This document shows, piece by piece, positions 14,332 to 26,003 of a DNA stretch of 64,000 nucleotides (position 1 is its first letter; every line of letters starts with the position of its first letter). A program made the position numbers and the translations under genes. The notes below the pieces were generated by a model, which did not search any database, had not been told where the DNA came from, and saw only the letters and a list, made by a program, of their open reading frames with translations. Source of the stretch: Orthonyx spaldingii (taxonomy: Eukaryota; Chordata; Aves; Passeriformes; Orthonychidae). The stretch is from positions 568,309-632,308 of the forward strand of contig VZTJ01004568.1 in assembly GCA_013397795.1 (NCBI GenBank), read 5' to 3'.

Positions 14332-14752
14332 ATTCAGATAAATCAATGTATTTTATGCTACCGCATTGCAGCAACTTGTACAGACAGATTTGGGTAAGAA
14401 TTCTTAGGAATAGGCAAAAATTTGGCAAAACATTTTCAGGAAACAGGATCAATGTACTAAGAATCTGACTTAATCTAGTAATTTCTTGTAATTTCAAAAG
14501 GATCCTGAAAAATGGACCATGATAAAGGTTCTTGAGATAGAAAAGGACTAACTGGATTGCTGTTAAGTATACCAACACTGACCTAAACTTGTCATCTAAC
14601 TCAAATAGATAAAGAAATTCATCAGATGAATTGTCCTGATCTGTTTTCAGTTTCACAGTCTCTTCCTGCGCAAATATGTTAGCATTAAGTGGTGGAAAAA
14701 AGCGTAATGAGGGAACTTTAACTACAGCATAGAAGATGACATATGAATTCAC
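14330..14752 (-). other. 140-codon open frame of unknown status in AP3B1 intron 3
   Basis: An uninterrupted minus-strand frame from ATG 14,752 to the SINE boundary. It contains an acidic part (TDQDNSSDEFLYLFELDDKF) and then Leu/Ile/Phe-rich sequence. I recognise no domain. At this AT content a frame of this length is expected about once per window by chance, so I do not call it a gene. It lies in the same orientation as AP3B1. Confidence 0.15.
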
Positions 14753-15379
14753 ATAACTGTCTATTTGTTTTAAAATAGGAGAAAAGGTCCATAAACAGTG
14801 AAAGGCTTCTGCTAATTAATATTAGGTTATGTGATAAGACCTCATCTTCCCATCCACAAAGGAGCACAGAGAGACAAGGGGGATGAAGGGATGTGTGTAC
14901 ACAACACCCTGCTCCCTCAAGCCCATGACAGGAACCATCAGCTCAGCCATGCAGAGAGAAACACAGTAATAGGAGGGAAACAAAATTTAGGACTGGTAGA
15001 AAGGATACCTTGTCACACACCTCCCAGAACAACCTCAGGTGAGCCTCAGCTCCTAAGCCCACATGTTAAAACCACCAAGAGTCAACAAACACCAGAGCAC
15101 CTTTCAGAATGAAGGTCTTTTACATGTACAGATATGGGACACAGATGAAAAGTATTTTAGACAAAACATGGGATGTTTTGGTGAAGAATTAGAGTGAAGG
15201 AGAAGCAAGGTAAATCTACATGAACTGGAAAAGATTAAGTCAGGGAAAAACAGAGGGATAAAATGGCTGGACACATCTGAACTGTTTGAGAGTTGGTACA
15301 TCTATCCTTCTGTTCCCTGCATGGGAATAGCACAGTTTGTTGCATTGACTCATTAAATTTCACTTTGACCTGTTTTCCT

Positions 15380-16480
15380 TCGTGAGGTACTCTTTATTCA
15401 GGGTGAAGATGCATTTATGTGCCTGCAACTACAGTCAGGCCACAGGCTGGAGGGCTGCTGTGTCCACGGGCACCAGCAACTAGAGAGACCAGAGTGAAAT
15501 TACTTAAGCATGACTCCAGCAACTGGAACATGACATCAAGCCGTAGGGATCTCTAAGTCCAGGGTGGCCAGCATCTGGAACAAGTGAGGGTCTGGCTGCC
15601 AACACATGGGCTGGGACCACAGGCCAGAAGGCCCATGAGCATGAGTGCAACTGAAGAGAACAGAATATGTGAAACCAAGCACAAGCCTATGTGTCTGTGG
15701 TGCCAGTGACTGGAATAGGTGCAGGTGTATGAGTGGATCAAGCTGCACTAGCTGGCAAGCAGGTGAAGTGGCCTGGGAAGGAAGTAGGTGTGGGTGTGAG
15801 CATCTAAGGGTGAGACCACAGGAGGAGCTGGCTATGGCACAGACCAGTGAAGTGCCATCCAGCTGCCAAGGAAAGCCCATGGCCTGTGGGTCTCTAGGGG
15901 CAAGAACCAGGGGGTTTTGTGCATCTCTTCAAGGATATAAACACAGGGGTTTAGATAGCAGAGGAGCAAGGAAGTTCTGGCCAGGTCCAGTTGTATGTGC
16001 ACACAGGTGCACACACTTGTGCATCCAAGGGCGAGTCCATGAGGGAGCAGCTATTGAGAAACCAGGAGAGACCTGGTTTAGAGGCATTCATATGTGTACA
16101 GATGTTTGTACCAGCAAACAAAAAAGGGCTATAGCCTTAGGGGTTCATACGTCCAGGTGCCAAGAACAGGGGTGACTGAGCTCCATGGGCCAGACACTGG
16201 GCAAACTTCGTGTGGATGGGTCCTATATATATACACACACTCTCACTAGCAGACTATCTTGAGCTGCCAAGCTGCTGGTGCTGTTTGTGCGAATACTCTG
16301 GACAATTTATGAGGCTGCCTCTGTACATACATATTTGTTTTGTATATATACAGATAAAATACTTATGTGTATGTGCACACCTACCAGGGATACAGTCTCA
16401 GTTTCACTACTGATTGGGCTTAAAGCCTGGAGCTGCGACAGTCTTGCCTCTTTCAGAGTAGTGGTTCCAGCCCTAACAGT
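15380..16480. repeat. degenerate GC-rich repeat island in intron 3
   Basis: About 1.1 kb that is much richer in G and C than its flanks, with recurring variants of CCAGnnACTGGAA: caccagcaactagag (15,470), tccagcaactggaac (15,513), gccagcatctggaac (15,567), gccagtgactggaat (15,703) and gccagacactgggc (16,189). Between them are GTGTGTG-like and GGTGCAGGTGT segments. This suggests an ancient, highly diverged tandem array. The long plus-strand frame at 15,645-16,175 follows from low stop-codon content and is not a gene. A short TA/CA microsatellite lies near 16,225-16,245. Confidence 0.45.
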
Positions 16481-17508
16481 TAAAAGCACTCAAGATGAAT
16501 AATATTGTTTAAGGCACTCCTCTTTGGTGTAAGGTCTTCCTGTTTAAAATGGGACTCAAGAGCACGCATAACTTACAAACACAAATTAAAGTGGAACAGA
16601 ATATTTAACTAGTCTGATTTCTCATCCCATATTTTTTTACTGCCTACTACTAAAAGCACGATTACAATTTCTAAAATTATTTTAATGTACTAAGTTCCTG
16701 AAAGACTCTGAATTAGCATCTTGGCACACTTACGCCTCCTTGACTTACCAGAGCTCAATATTTGGCCTTGGGCAAATATATCCACTCTCTCAAAGAACAA
16801 AAAAACCCGAAGTTTTCAAAGCAGTAACTAAAAAAGAATAATTTCTTTAAAGCTAAAATTAAACTCAAACTTGACTATTACTATCCATCCATGTAAATAC
16901 GGAAGAAACCTGGAGTTCTATCTATTATATCACAGCATGTTAGAGTGAGAAAGGATTTTTTTGAAGCCATTATTACAGGAAATACAATCTTCAGTGCCAT
17001 AAGCCAGGTAAAAAATAATTTTTTTCCCATTAATAATAAAGGCTGAAGTACACATTTTCAGAAGAGGACAGGAGAATTGAAGCATGAATTAAATTGACTT
17101 CTCTCCTTAAAATCCAATGCTTCAAATAACTGTTGCCCACATTTTTCAAAAATTATGATCCTGAGCAGTACGAAGTAACTAAAGTCATTGCATGTTCACT
17201 CTACTTTCATCAAACTGATGCTTGTTAGGCACCATGAGGTCTCAAACTACAAATTTATAGATGCTATTTTTATCGAAATCTCATTTGTCAAGCTGACTAC
17301 AACTCCGACACCTCTGCAGGGAAGCTGTCAGTGTATTCACAGTAATGCTAGTGAGCATCAGAGTTGCATTTTCTACATATACCCTGTGGTTGTACAACAG
17401 TAACCCTGTGGATTTAAACACATCATCATTTAACACAACTTCAATTTTTTAGCATTCTGAATATCTGAATTTTTAGTAGTTGGATTTTTTTTCCTTGTTT
17501 TTTTAAGA

Positions 17509-17583
17509 GAAACAAACAAAAACCAACCCCCTCCCAAAACAACAACCACTCCCCCCAAAAAAACCAACCAAACAAAAAAAAAA
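17509..17583. repeat. A/C-rich low-complexity tract
   Basis: Runs of CAAACAAAAACCAACCCCC type, with alternating A-blocks and C-blocks and no T except at the edges. Simple sequence, no coding meaning. Confidence 0.8.
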
Positions 17584-18061
17584 TCTACAGAAGCAAGCTA
17601 CTTTATGTGTCTAATAACACTCGATATAGATGCAAGAACACACCTTTTTTTTTTACCCAGCCACTACCTTTCAGCTTTGGTCTGCAACAGGTGTTTAAAA
17701 ATACAATGTAGCACAAGCCCCAGTTTTGCAAAAAGCACCACACTTCAAATAAACAATAGTAACTTTTCTCAATTACTACCATAATTCATGAACTTTCTGA
17801 AATTAAGTAAGTTTTATTTAAATGTAAATGTAAATGTAATTTTATTGAAAGAGCTACTATTCCTTCCTCCAAACCACCCAACAGGTTTCCTTTATTTATA
17901 CATAAAATTATTATCATAATGCTGTTATTGAAATAAACTCCTAAGAAGTTCTATTAATGATACTAGAGATTTTACAGTTTATGTTGACATCTGATTCAGT
18001 TAGATAAAATTTTCATAAACAGATTTTTCATAACAGTATGTTTAACAAGTTAGAGCAATAC

Positions 18062-18136
18062 CTCAATATTTTTACTGGCAACATTCTTCACAACAGCAGG
18101 AAACAGCTCAGAAGCATTTTTTCCCTTTGCAATCAT
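18062..18136 (-). CDS. AP3B1: AP3B1 exon 3
   Basis: The exon is 75 bp, 25 codons, phase 0 at both ends. The acceptor follows a pyrimidine tract (TTTTTTCAG) and the donor is GTATTG. It encodes MIAKGKNASELFPAVVKNVA followed by SKNIE. The motif GKNASELFPAVVKNV is typical of beta-type adaptins, where the corresponding beta-1/beta-2 segment is G.DVSSLFPDVVNCM. It forms part of the first ARM/HEAT repeats of the trunk. Confidence 0.96.
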
Positions 18137-19145
18137 CTGAAAAAACAAGAAAAGACAAATCTTAGTAATGTAACAATGTAATTTATTAGAACGTGGTTTG
18201 GGTTTTGTTGATTTATTGAACATCTATATTTCAAATCTCATTTCTATGAAATTGAGGATAAAGATGTGTTTTTTTGTTAATTATTAGACCTTACAGGATG
18301 CAATCCATACAACAAAAACTCTTGGGTGCTGGCTGGTTATGACTTTGCTGGAGTAGAATCCATGAACTGGACTTTAACATATAAGACAGCAAATAATTTT
18401 TAATGCTTTAAAACTACTAAAAACAAAGGCCTTGGTAATTCAAAAAGCCCTGCAGAATTACCTTTTGGGAGCTAGAGGGAAAAAAAAAGGCACCCAACAA
18501 AACCCAAAAGGTTATACAAGTCTCTAAGTCCTGCTCCTTTTCCCTGGAAAAACTGTGGTTTGCAACAAAACCAAGGAGAAAAATAAAAAACATCACACTT
18601 TAAAAATAAAACAAGGCTATTTTCCATAGTAAGTTCAACACAAAAGGCCATAAAGTGTTTATACAGAAAAAAAAGAATATACAAAAGCCACACACTAAAA
18701 GCAAGATCAATCAACACACCAATTTTTTTTAATTAAAGGAAGTTTTCATGTTTGATCATGAACAAAGCATGTCATAAACAATAAAATTGTCACAATAAGA
18801 TCATAAACATCAAAACTCTGGTTTAGCTTCAGTTCTTGTACAAACAGCTTAAGCAGGAAGTTATACGGAAGAAACCGGGTACATAAGTGCCAGAATAAAA
18901 TGCTTTAATATACACTATACCTGCACAATGTTCTGTTTAGATATAATTCCAGTAGATTGTCTGGCAGTACTTTATGTCCAAACTGCAAACTCTGGAATTT
19001 CAAGATCATGTTACATCAAGTTACAATGCTGCTGAATACATACCCAGAGCAATTCCAGCTCTAAGAATCTGTGTGTCTTGCTTAAGGTCAAGATTCAGCC
19101 AGCGTAACATCAAGTTGATTGGAAAACACAAAAACTCACTAAGCA

Positions 19146-20110
19146 AATCATAGAACAGTGACCTTTAAAAGTCATCTAGTCCAAACCCCCTGCAGTAAGC
19201 AGGAACTCTTCAAGATGTTCATAGGTCAGGTTGCTCAAAGTCCTGTCACTGAAGTTTTCCAAAGATAGGGTATTCACCACCTCTCTGGGCAACCTGTCCC
19301 AGTGTTTCACCACCATCATCGTAAAATCTTCTTTGTTGTATCTAACATAAAACAACTGTCTTTTAGTTTAACACCAACCCCAGTCATCCAAACACCATAA
19401 GCCCTACAGGAAAAACCCTCTCCAGCTTTCTCGTAAGCCCCTTTACATACTGGAAGGTGCTATAAGGTCTCCCAAAGCCTTCTCTTCTCCAGGCCGAACA
19501 ACCCCAACTCTCTCAGCCTGTACTCACAGGAAAGGTGCTCCAGCCCTCAGATCCTTTTTGTGGTCTGCTCTGGACCCACTCTAACACCTCTGTTTTTCCT
19601 GTCCTGAGGACTGCAGAACTGGATGCAGTTCTTCAGGTGGGGATTCTGGTACCAGAGTGGAGTAGAGGAGCAGAATCATCTTTCTTAATCTGCTGGCCAT
19701 GCTTTCTGGGCTCTTAGTGAACATTGTCAGCTCACAACCACCATTTCATTCACCAGCATGCCCAAGTCCTTCTTGGCAGAGCTGCTCTCAGTCCCTTCAT
19801 CCGCCAGCCTCTGTTGATACTGGTGGCTGCCTGATCCAGGGATGGACCTTGTATTTGGCCTTGTTGAACCCATGATATTCCCATGAGTCCCCATCACAAG
19901 TTTGTCCAGATCCCTCTGGATGGCATCCCATCCCTCAGGTGTGTCAACTGCACCACTCAGTTTTGTGTTGTCTGCAGATTTGGTGAAGGTGCACTCAATT
20001 CCACCACCTATGTCATTAATGAAGATAGTAGATAGTACTGGTTCCAGTACAGACCCCTGAGGGACATCTCTTGTCACTAATGTCCACTGGGGTCCAACAC
20101 ACATAAGCAA
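19146..20110 (-). mobile_element. CR1 LINE fragment, 3' end with decayed reverse-transcriptase region
   Basis: The left edge (tcatagaac ... ccaaaccccctgc) is the characteristic CR1 3' end in reverse orientation. Moving right come the usual 3' coding segments (ctctgggcaacctgtcccag, cttctcttctccaggc). In the minus-strand frame at 19,727-20,215 there is a reverse-transcriptase C-terminal part containing VPQGSVLEP and TFTKSADNTKLSGAVDT; the catalytic [YF]ADD box is degraded to SADN. The element is 5'-truncated, as nearly all CR1 copies are, and has several frame breaks, so it is dead. Confidence 0.9.
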
Positions 20111-21809
20111 CAACAAATATGTATCCAACAAAGAAACAGGGGTTCTGCAGCTGCAGTTACTCCTTTCCATAACCATTACATTCCAACTATTGGTCAACAT
20201 TATACAGCTGATCAAACTTTATATTCTCAACTCATAGGTCTGTTTGTGTATTTCATTGATAAAACACCTTAAAAGCATAAAGATTTAGGATCTCATGCAA
20301 CAAAAGCAAGAACACACAAAGCCAGGCAATACCTGGCAAACTGTATATTCTGAGAAGCTTGGAAGAAGGATGCTGGAAAGAAGAAAGAAGGCAGCTGTAG
20401 TTCAAGCTATTACTCAGTCTTTCAAACGGATGTAAGAGCAGCTGCCCAGCATGACATTTTGATCTAAAGCCCATTCAACATCTTAAACTGTTTATTGCAG
20501 CTATATTAAAACACAGGAAATGACACAAGCACTGTGAAAAAGCAAGTACATTATATAAGTTTCAAGGGGCTTTTAACTGAGAATCTAAAATAAATTTACT
20601 ACTTTCAGGACTGGGGCATCTCCATAATAAATACCAAATTCAGAATGACCAGGTAGAAGTTAGCAACAAGATGCACTGCAGAGAAGTAAGACAGAATGAA
20701 AAATTATCATCTTATCTTGGTGCAACAGAAGTTACAATACTCAGAAACAGGGATAATCCTTAGACTTCCCTGATAGGCTGTAATAGTATGACTCTATGCA
20801 TTACTTGGATTATTTAATTGATCAACCATAATAGCTCCAGTGTACCATGTAAATATGTATTTAGGGTCTTTTAAAAGAGTGTATTTTGATTCATTATTGC
20901 ATAACGATTAGTGTAAATCCTCCTTAGCTCATGGATCATTAACCTGCAACAACGTAATGGTTCTTTCCAAGACTAAGGTCTATCATGTCATTTTTGTTGC
21001 TGTGCCTAGACATTCTCCAGTCGTGTTGTCTCATACACCTGGAGTTTCTGTGCAAAAACTTTCACTCTAGCGTAAGTGCTGTGTAATGTCAGGATGTAGT
21101 ACACTTTTTTTTCCCCATGTGAGAGACACAGACATGAACGATACTCTTTGAGGGAAATCAGGCATATGACTGTTTCCTAAATTTATGCTCTGAAATCTTC
21201 AGGAGTGAAACTCCACTGATTTTTCCCCAGATATTCAAACAGGTTTCAAGGTCTGGTACTGACTGTTATAATATCAGTGCATGTTTTAAAAGAAATAACA
21301 GCTACTAGGTTTTCATGCATATAGTAGAATATGGATACACAAAAATTTATTTCTAAACCAGCAAGGTTGCTCAAATTCTTCCAAAGATTGCAATTATTTT
21401 ACTGCACACATAAAGGGAAGAAACATAAAAAAAAATACTGATTATAAAAAAAAAAAAAAAAAAAAGGTCATTGATCATGAAAGTCATATTAGACTTTCTC
21501 TTATTTCAGACTGTAGCTGAAATTAGGCTTAGGTACCTTCCTGCATAAGGAGAAGTGAAAAGATTACAACTGGACTATTCCTATGCTTGAAATTACATTG
21601 TTTTAAGTCACACTCTCGAGACAGATTTGGTTTTATTTGCAATGAATCTCCTTCTCCCTAAGAGAAAGTTCACAAACTACCTTAAAGGAGGAAGCAGCAA
21701 CAAAAAGTGCCACAAGCAGTATTCTCCTGCTACTTCTCTATCATGCCCATATGAACAAATGAAGGTTTAGCCTCTTAAAGTCTACTAAAATACTAAGATA
21801 ACTATTGGT

Positions 21810-21897
21810 ATCACAGAACTACAGAGTCATACAGAACAGTTTAGGTTGGCAGGGACCTTAAAGATTAATCACCCTTCTGTGGACAGGGACACCTTAC
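21810..21897 (-). mobile_element. CR1 3'-end fragment, minus orientation
   Basis: The sequence tcacagaactacagagtcat ... ggttggcagggaccttaaag ... ggacagggacacctt is the last about 90 bp of a CR1 element in reverse orientation. It stops abruptly against a CR1 piece in the opposite orientation. Confidence 0.75.
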
Positions 21898-22172
21898 TGA
21901 GCATCTTCCCGGTGAGGACAGGCTGAGAGAGTTGGGGTTGTTCAGCCTGGAGAAAAGGCGGCTCTGGGGAGACCTTATAGCAACTTCCAGTATGTAAAGG
22001 GAGCTAAAAGAGAGCTGGAGAGGGACTTCTATAAGTGCATTTAGTGACAGGACAAGGGATAACAGCTTTGAGCTGACAGTGGGTAGTTTTACACTAGATG
22101 TTAAGAAAAAATTATTGTGAGGGTGATGAGGCAGTGGAACAGGTCGGCCAGAGAAGTTATGGATTCTGTATG
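21898..22172 (+). mobile_element. CR1 fragment, plus orientation
   Basis: From gaggacaggctgagagagtt through tgttcagcctggagaaaagg and ggggagaccttatagcaact to ggcagtggaacaggtcggcc, this is the CR1 ORF2 3' coding segment in forward orientation (ERLRELGLFSLEKRRL-type region). It lacks the CR1 3' terminal repeat and ends near 22,172. Confidence 0.85.
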
Positions 22173-24431
22173 CAAAGTTTTTTCAACTATCTAAAACTAT
22201 TGAAAATGAGCAGTCCAGTGAGACATGTTAAACAATACTCTGACAACAGGGTTCAGGGTTCCTTTTTCCTCTAATAATAAGGCTAGAGGAAGCCTTTCAT
22301 CTCTGAAAAACACATCTCATCCCTGAGAGATGTAAGCTCCTCTCTGTGTGCAAGCACAGAAGCACCTTTGTGCTCCACAAGAACATTATCACCACTGTTA
22401 CAAGGCCTCATGATCATATTGTGCAATGTCCCAGTCCTGGCCTGTACAGCTCATTGTTTGAGTTTGTTATGTCCACCAGAGGTTGGTGCCAGGTATCTGG
22501 TGTGAAACGTACTTTAAACATAGCACAGGAAACAGCAAATACCTTGAAGATATGAAAGAAACTGAAAACAGAGGATCCAGTAATTCAAACAATTCACTTG
22601 TGGTTAAGTAATGGTCAGCCTTACAAGCTAGAAGCCTGTTTCTACTTTAAGCAGCAGTAGCTGGGTAAGGGAAAAATATCCAAGAAGCAGATGGTGCCCG
22701 CTGCCATTTGGGGAAGTAGTTGCATCTTCCTGCACTGCACAATGCTTAGAATAGGAACAGAAACCAAGGACCATGAACTTAAAAAAGGACAGAAATCTGG
22801 AACTGGAAACTGAAAAGAATTGTCAGAATTGGAAAATGGGAGAGCAGAAGAAAGAATGTGCCCAATTAGTTCTACCTTCCCTTGCTGAAGAGCTCTTGAG
22901 CCTGATCACTTCAGCCTAAGTCCACCAAGGATCACAGCTATCACACTGCTAACTACACATCTCCAGCTTCATGATATCACACACTTCCAGAAAATTAAAG
23001 AAGCCATTTAGAACTCTTTTCAATGTGCAGCAGAAGCAGATATTTAAAATCAGTGAATTTGCTCATGGCACACTCATTTGTAATGACAGCATTTTCTGTT
23101 GGAAAAAAAGAAAATACAAAAATCAACCTAGTAAAGCCTTGGTTTCAAATTTAAAGCTGATTCAATTTAATGGTTTCTAATTCCCCCCATATACATACAT
23201 ACAAACCTACATTCAGTTTCAAAAGTTTCCAAATACAGATAAAGACTTGGCCAACTTTTCAAAAAAGAAAAACAAGGGAGCAACTTGCCACAACCCTCCT
23301 GCCCACAGTAATAACCAGAAAAAATAGATCTTTTCTGAGGGAAGCAGAAGAATGTAAGCTTACCGTATGCCAAAACCATGGCACTTATAAAGGTCATGGT
23401 TTTTTGCAACAACACATCTGTATGCCAGACTCCCGCTGGTCAAAACCTGAGCAATCCCACATCATGTTGGAAAAGATGAATCAAAAAACCTTTTCCCAAA
23501 ACAAGAATGACATTATGAACTAGCAGTTGATAGGTTGCGCAGACCTCACAGGTAACTGATGTCTCTGGCAGCACTAGGGGATTAAAGGCAAGAAGACAAC
23601 CATCCTGAGTAAAATTCTCATCACAGGATGATCATGAAAGGAGAAGCCAGCTCTGGAATAAGAGGAAAGAACACAATCACGTGACACCACTTGTGCCTAC
23701 TCACTTTGGTACATACTCAGACAGGATTAAGCATGCAAAAACCAAGCAAAACAAAAAAGTACATTCAGAGTAGACTGAAGAAACAATGACAGGGAACAAA
23801 TGCAAAAGCCCCAAAACAAAGAAGTCAAGTGGACACTGAACAATCTCCTGTACTACATTCTTTTAAACCTTTTAATAAGAAATAAAGGGATACTATCAAC
23901 TTCATGATGGTTTCTTTTACAGGGTTTAAACATACAATGGTGTTAAACATTCTTTAATCACCTCTATGGGTACACATTCACCTGAAACACATAATCAAAT
24001 ATTCAGGCGTCATGCTCAATCAAAAAAGAAAATCCTTATACAACTTAATAAAACAAAAATAGTAAATGCAACTTGTTATTTTATTTCTGCAAATTTCTGT
24101 TGTTTCCAGTCTCACAAATTTGAAGCTTCTCTTCAGGAGCCATTTCCTATTCAAAGTCTCACTGAAAATAGTTGTTTACAGGCATATTGGCACTGTTATA
24201 TAAATATTTTAAAAGCATATGACTGCACATATACAAATTTCTACACAAAATTCCAAGTTAAGAATTTTACCATTTCATCATCACAAGTTTTAAATATCAT
24301 TTAGAGACTTAAGTGCTAACCTGATACAGGATCTGTAAAAGGAAAACATTATTCCCATGCAAGAAATAAAAATAATAACAAACTCCCATATCCCCTGACA
24401 AATACAAACAGTAACAAAAATAATCACATAC

Positions 24432-24507
24432 CCCAACAATCCTTTTCATAGCATCCAGCTTTGCAGAATCTTTACTGCTTTCCAACATTTGTTTCAGGTC
24501 TTCATTT
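24432..24507 (-). CDS. AP3B1: AP3B1 exon 2
   Basis: The exon is 76 bp. Its acceptor is TTTCTACTGTAG and its donor is GTATGTG. The first base completes the AAG/AAA lysine codon left open by exon 1, and 25 codons follow: NEDLKQMLESSKDSAKLDAM, then KRIVG. This is the first helix of the beta-adaptin trunk, where a serine/lysine-rich helix leads into the ARM-like solenoid that packs against the delta and sigma-3 subunits. The exon ends in phase 0. The translation nearly matches the mammalian protein as I recall it (one Asn-to-Ser change). Confidence 0.96.
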
Positions 24508-25398
24508 CTACAGTAGAAATACAGTAAAATACCAATTAGAAAAACTAAAAAATAAACTCAGAATACCATTTTCATATTCTTGCATCAGTTCAGCAACTTA
24601 TCGTGAAGCACTGCTCTCTCTTGCCCACTTTTAAACAGTATTTACTAACACACTGTATAATGAAGTGTTTAGCAACAGAATGTATCAGATTCTAACAATA
24701 ATGTAAGACCATGCAAATTCAGTCTGCTGTTAGCTGAACCTTGTCTTGAAGGTTGAAATCTTGAGGCACAAGAAGAGCTTAGTTTAAACCAACAACTCAT
24801 TCACTTTGCCCTTGGCCCCAGGGAGGGCCAGAAGCAATAACTAGAAATTGACCTGTTTGTGTAAAAATATAATATCAGCTCATGAAAGTCACTGAAAAGC
24901 CCACACTTCAATATGCTTTGAGTTTCACTAAGAATCACGGATATAACCTTGTGTTTCTATCTGCCTTTCTGGATTGCAAATTGCTATCCCCTGCCCTCAG
25001 TATTAAAAGCCTCAGATCTGTAGTATGTCCATTCTACAAGCTGTAAGACTAAGACAGCCTGATGATTACACACATACAGTGTCCAAGCACTTTTTACAGC
25101 TGAAATAAAATTCTCCCACAAAAATATCAAGTTAATAAGAATCTTCTCTTGTAGTTACAGCTTTTCATTAGCTGTCACTAATGAGAAACCTCATCCTGCT
25201 TGACTTTTTAGGTGTAAACAGATCACAGTCTAACTGCACTTACAGACTATGAAAATTTACAAACTAGATTCTTTGAAGAAACAGCTTTTTTAACATCTGG
25301 ATTGCATGATTACTAAAAGATACAAGCAAACAGAAGCTCAAGAAGAGACATCTGCAATATTTCAAAGAACTCTGAAGACTTTTCAAGTTTACAAACCC

Positions 25399-26003
25399 TG
25401 TGAACTTTCACACAAGTGAAAGGCACCACGGTGGGTAGACCATGGCTCGATGCCAGGTGCTCACCAAGCCCCTCCATCACTCCCTACCTCAAGCAAGATG
25501 GGGCTGACAAAATCGAATGGGAAAAACCTCATGTTTTTTCGAGGATAAAGATAGTTTAATAAAGGAAAAAGCAAAGGCTGCATTCAGAAGCAAAGGAAAA
25601 CAAAAGGTTTATTCTCTACTTCACATCAGCAAGTCATGTCCAGCCACTCCCCAGGAAGCAGGACTTTAGTATACATAGCAGTTGCTCTGGAAGACCAACA
25701 CTATAAGAAAGAATGCCCACCCCTTCTCTTTTTTCTTAGCTTTTATTGATGACCAGTCATCATATGGTATGGAATACTCCTTTGGTTTACCTGGGTCAGG
25801 AGTCCTGGCTACACATCCTTCAAGATCTTGCCCACCCCCAGACTACTAATGAAGTGGGATATTGAAGAGACGGTCCTGACTGCTGTGTGAGCACTGCTCA
25901 GCAATAGCTACAACACTGGTGTGTTACCAACACCTTTCTCACTACTAATATAAGTAGAAGACTGCTACCGGGGAAAATATTTCCATCTCAGCCAGACCAG
26001 ATA
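25399..26003 (+). mobile_element. ERVL-type solo LTR, diverged
   Basis: Diagnostic pieces of a very common avian ERVL LTR occur in order: gcaccacg and ctcgatg near the start, aggataaagatagtttaata (25,542), agcaaaggc, tgtccagccactccccaggaagcagg (25,636-25,661), catcatatggtatggaatac (25,759), cctttggtttacctgggtcagg, cactgctcagcaatagctac (25,892) and cagccagaccag (25,990). No internal retroviral genes flank it. Both edges are approximate because the copy is diverged, and I could not find a convincing target duplication. Confidence 0.75.

Larger units (their letters stand above)
12768..18061 (-). other. AP3B1 intron 3
   Basis: Holds the TguSINE1-like element (14,186-14,331), a 140-codon minus-strand open frame ending at the SINE (14,330-14,752), the repeat island at 15,380-16,480, and an A/C-rich low-complexity tract at about 17,509-17,583. 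The sequence aaatgtaaatgtaaatgt near 17,820 is a three-copy hexamer. Confidence 0.8.
18137..24431 (-). other. AP3B1 intron 2
   Basis: Contains the CR1 fragment at 19.1-20.1 kb, the opposed pair of CR1 pieces at 21.8-22.2 kb and a long A-run at about 21,446-21,465. A frame open on both strands at 23,167-23,523 has no recognisable motif. The rest looks single-copy. Confidence 0.8.

Noticed and set aside
15645..16175. 176-codon plus-strand open frame
   Set aside because: It lies in a GC-rich degenerate repeat island, where stop codons are scarce; other frames are also open and no domain is visible.
23167..23523. Overlapping frames of 117 (plus) and 82 (minus) codons in intron 2
   Set aside because: No motif, no splice-site support, and the minus frame is rich in aromatic and cysteine residues typical of translated AT-rich noncoding DNA.
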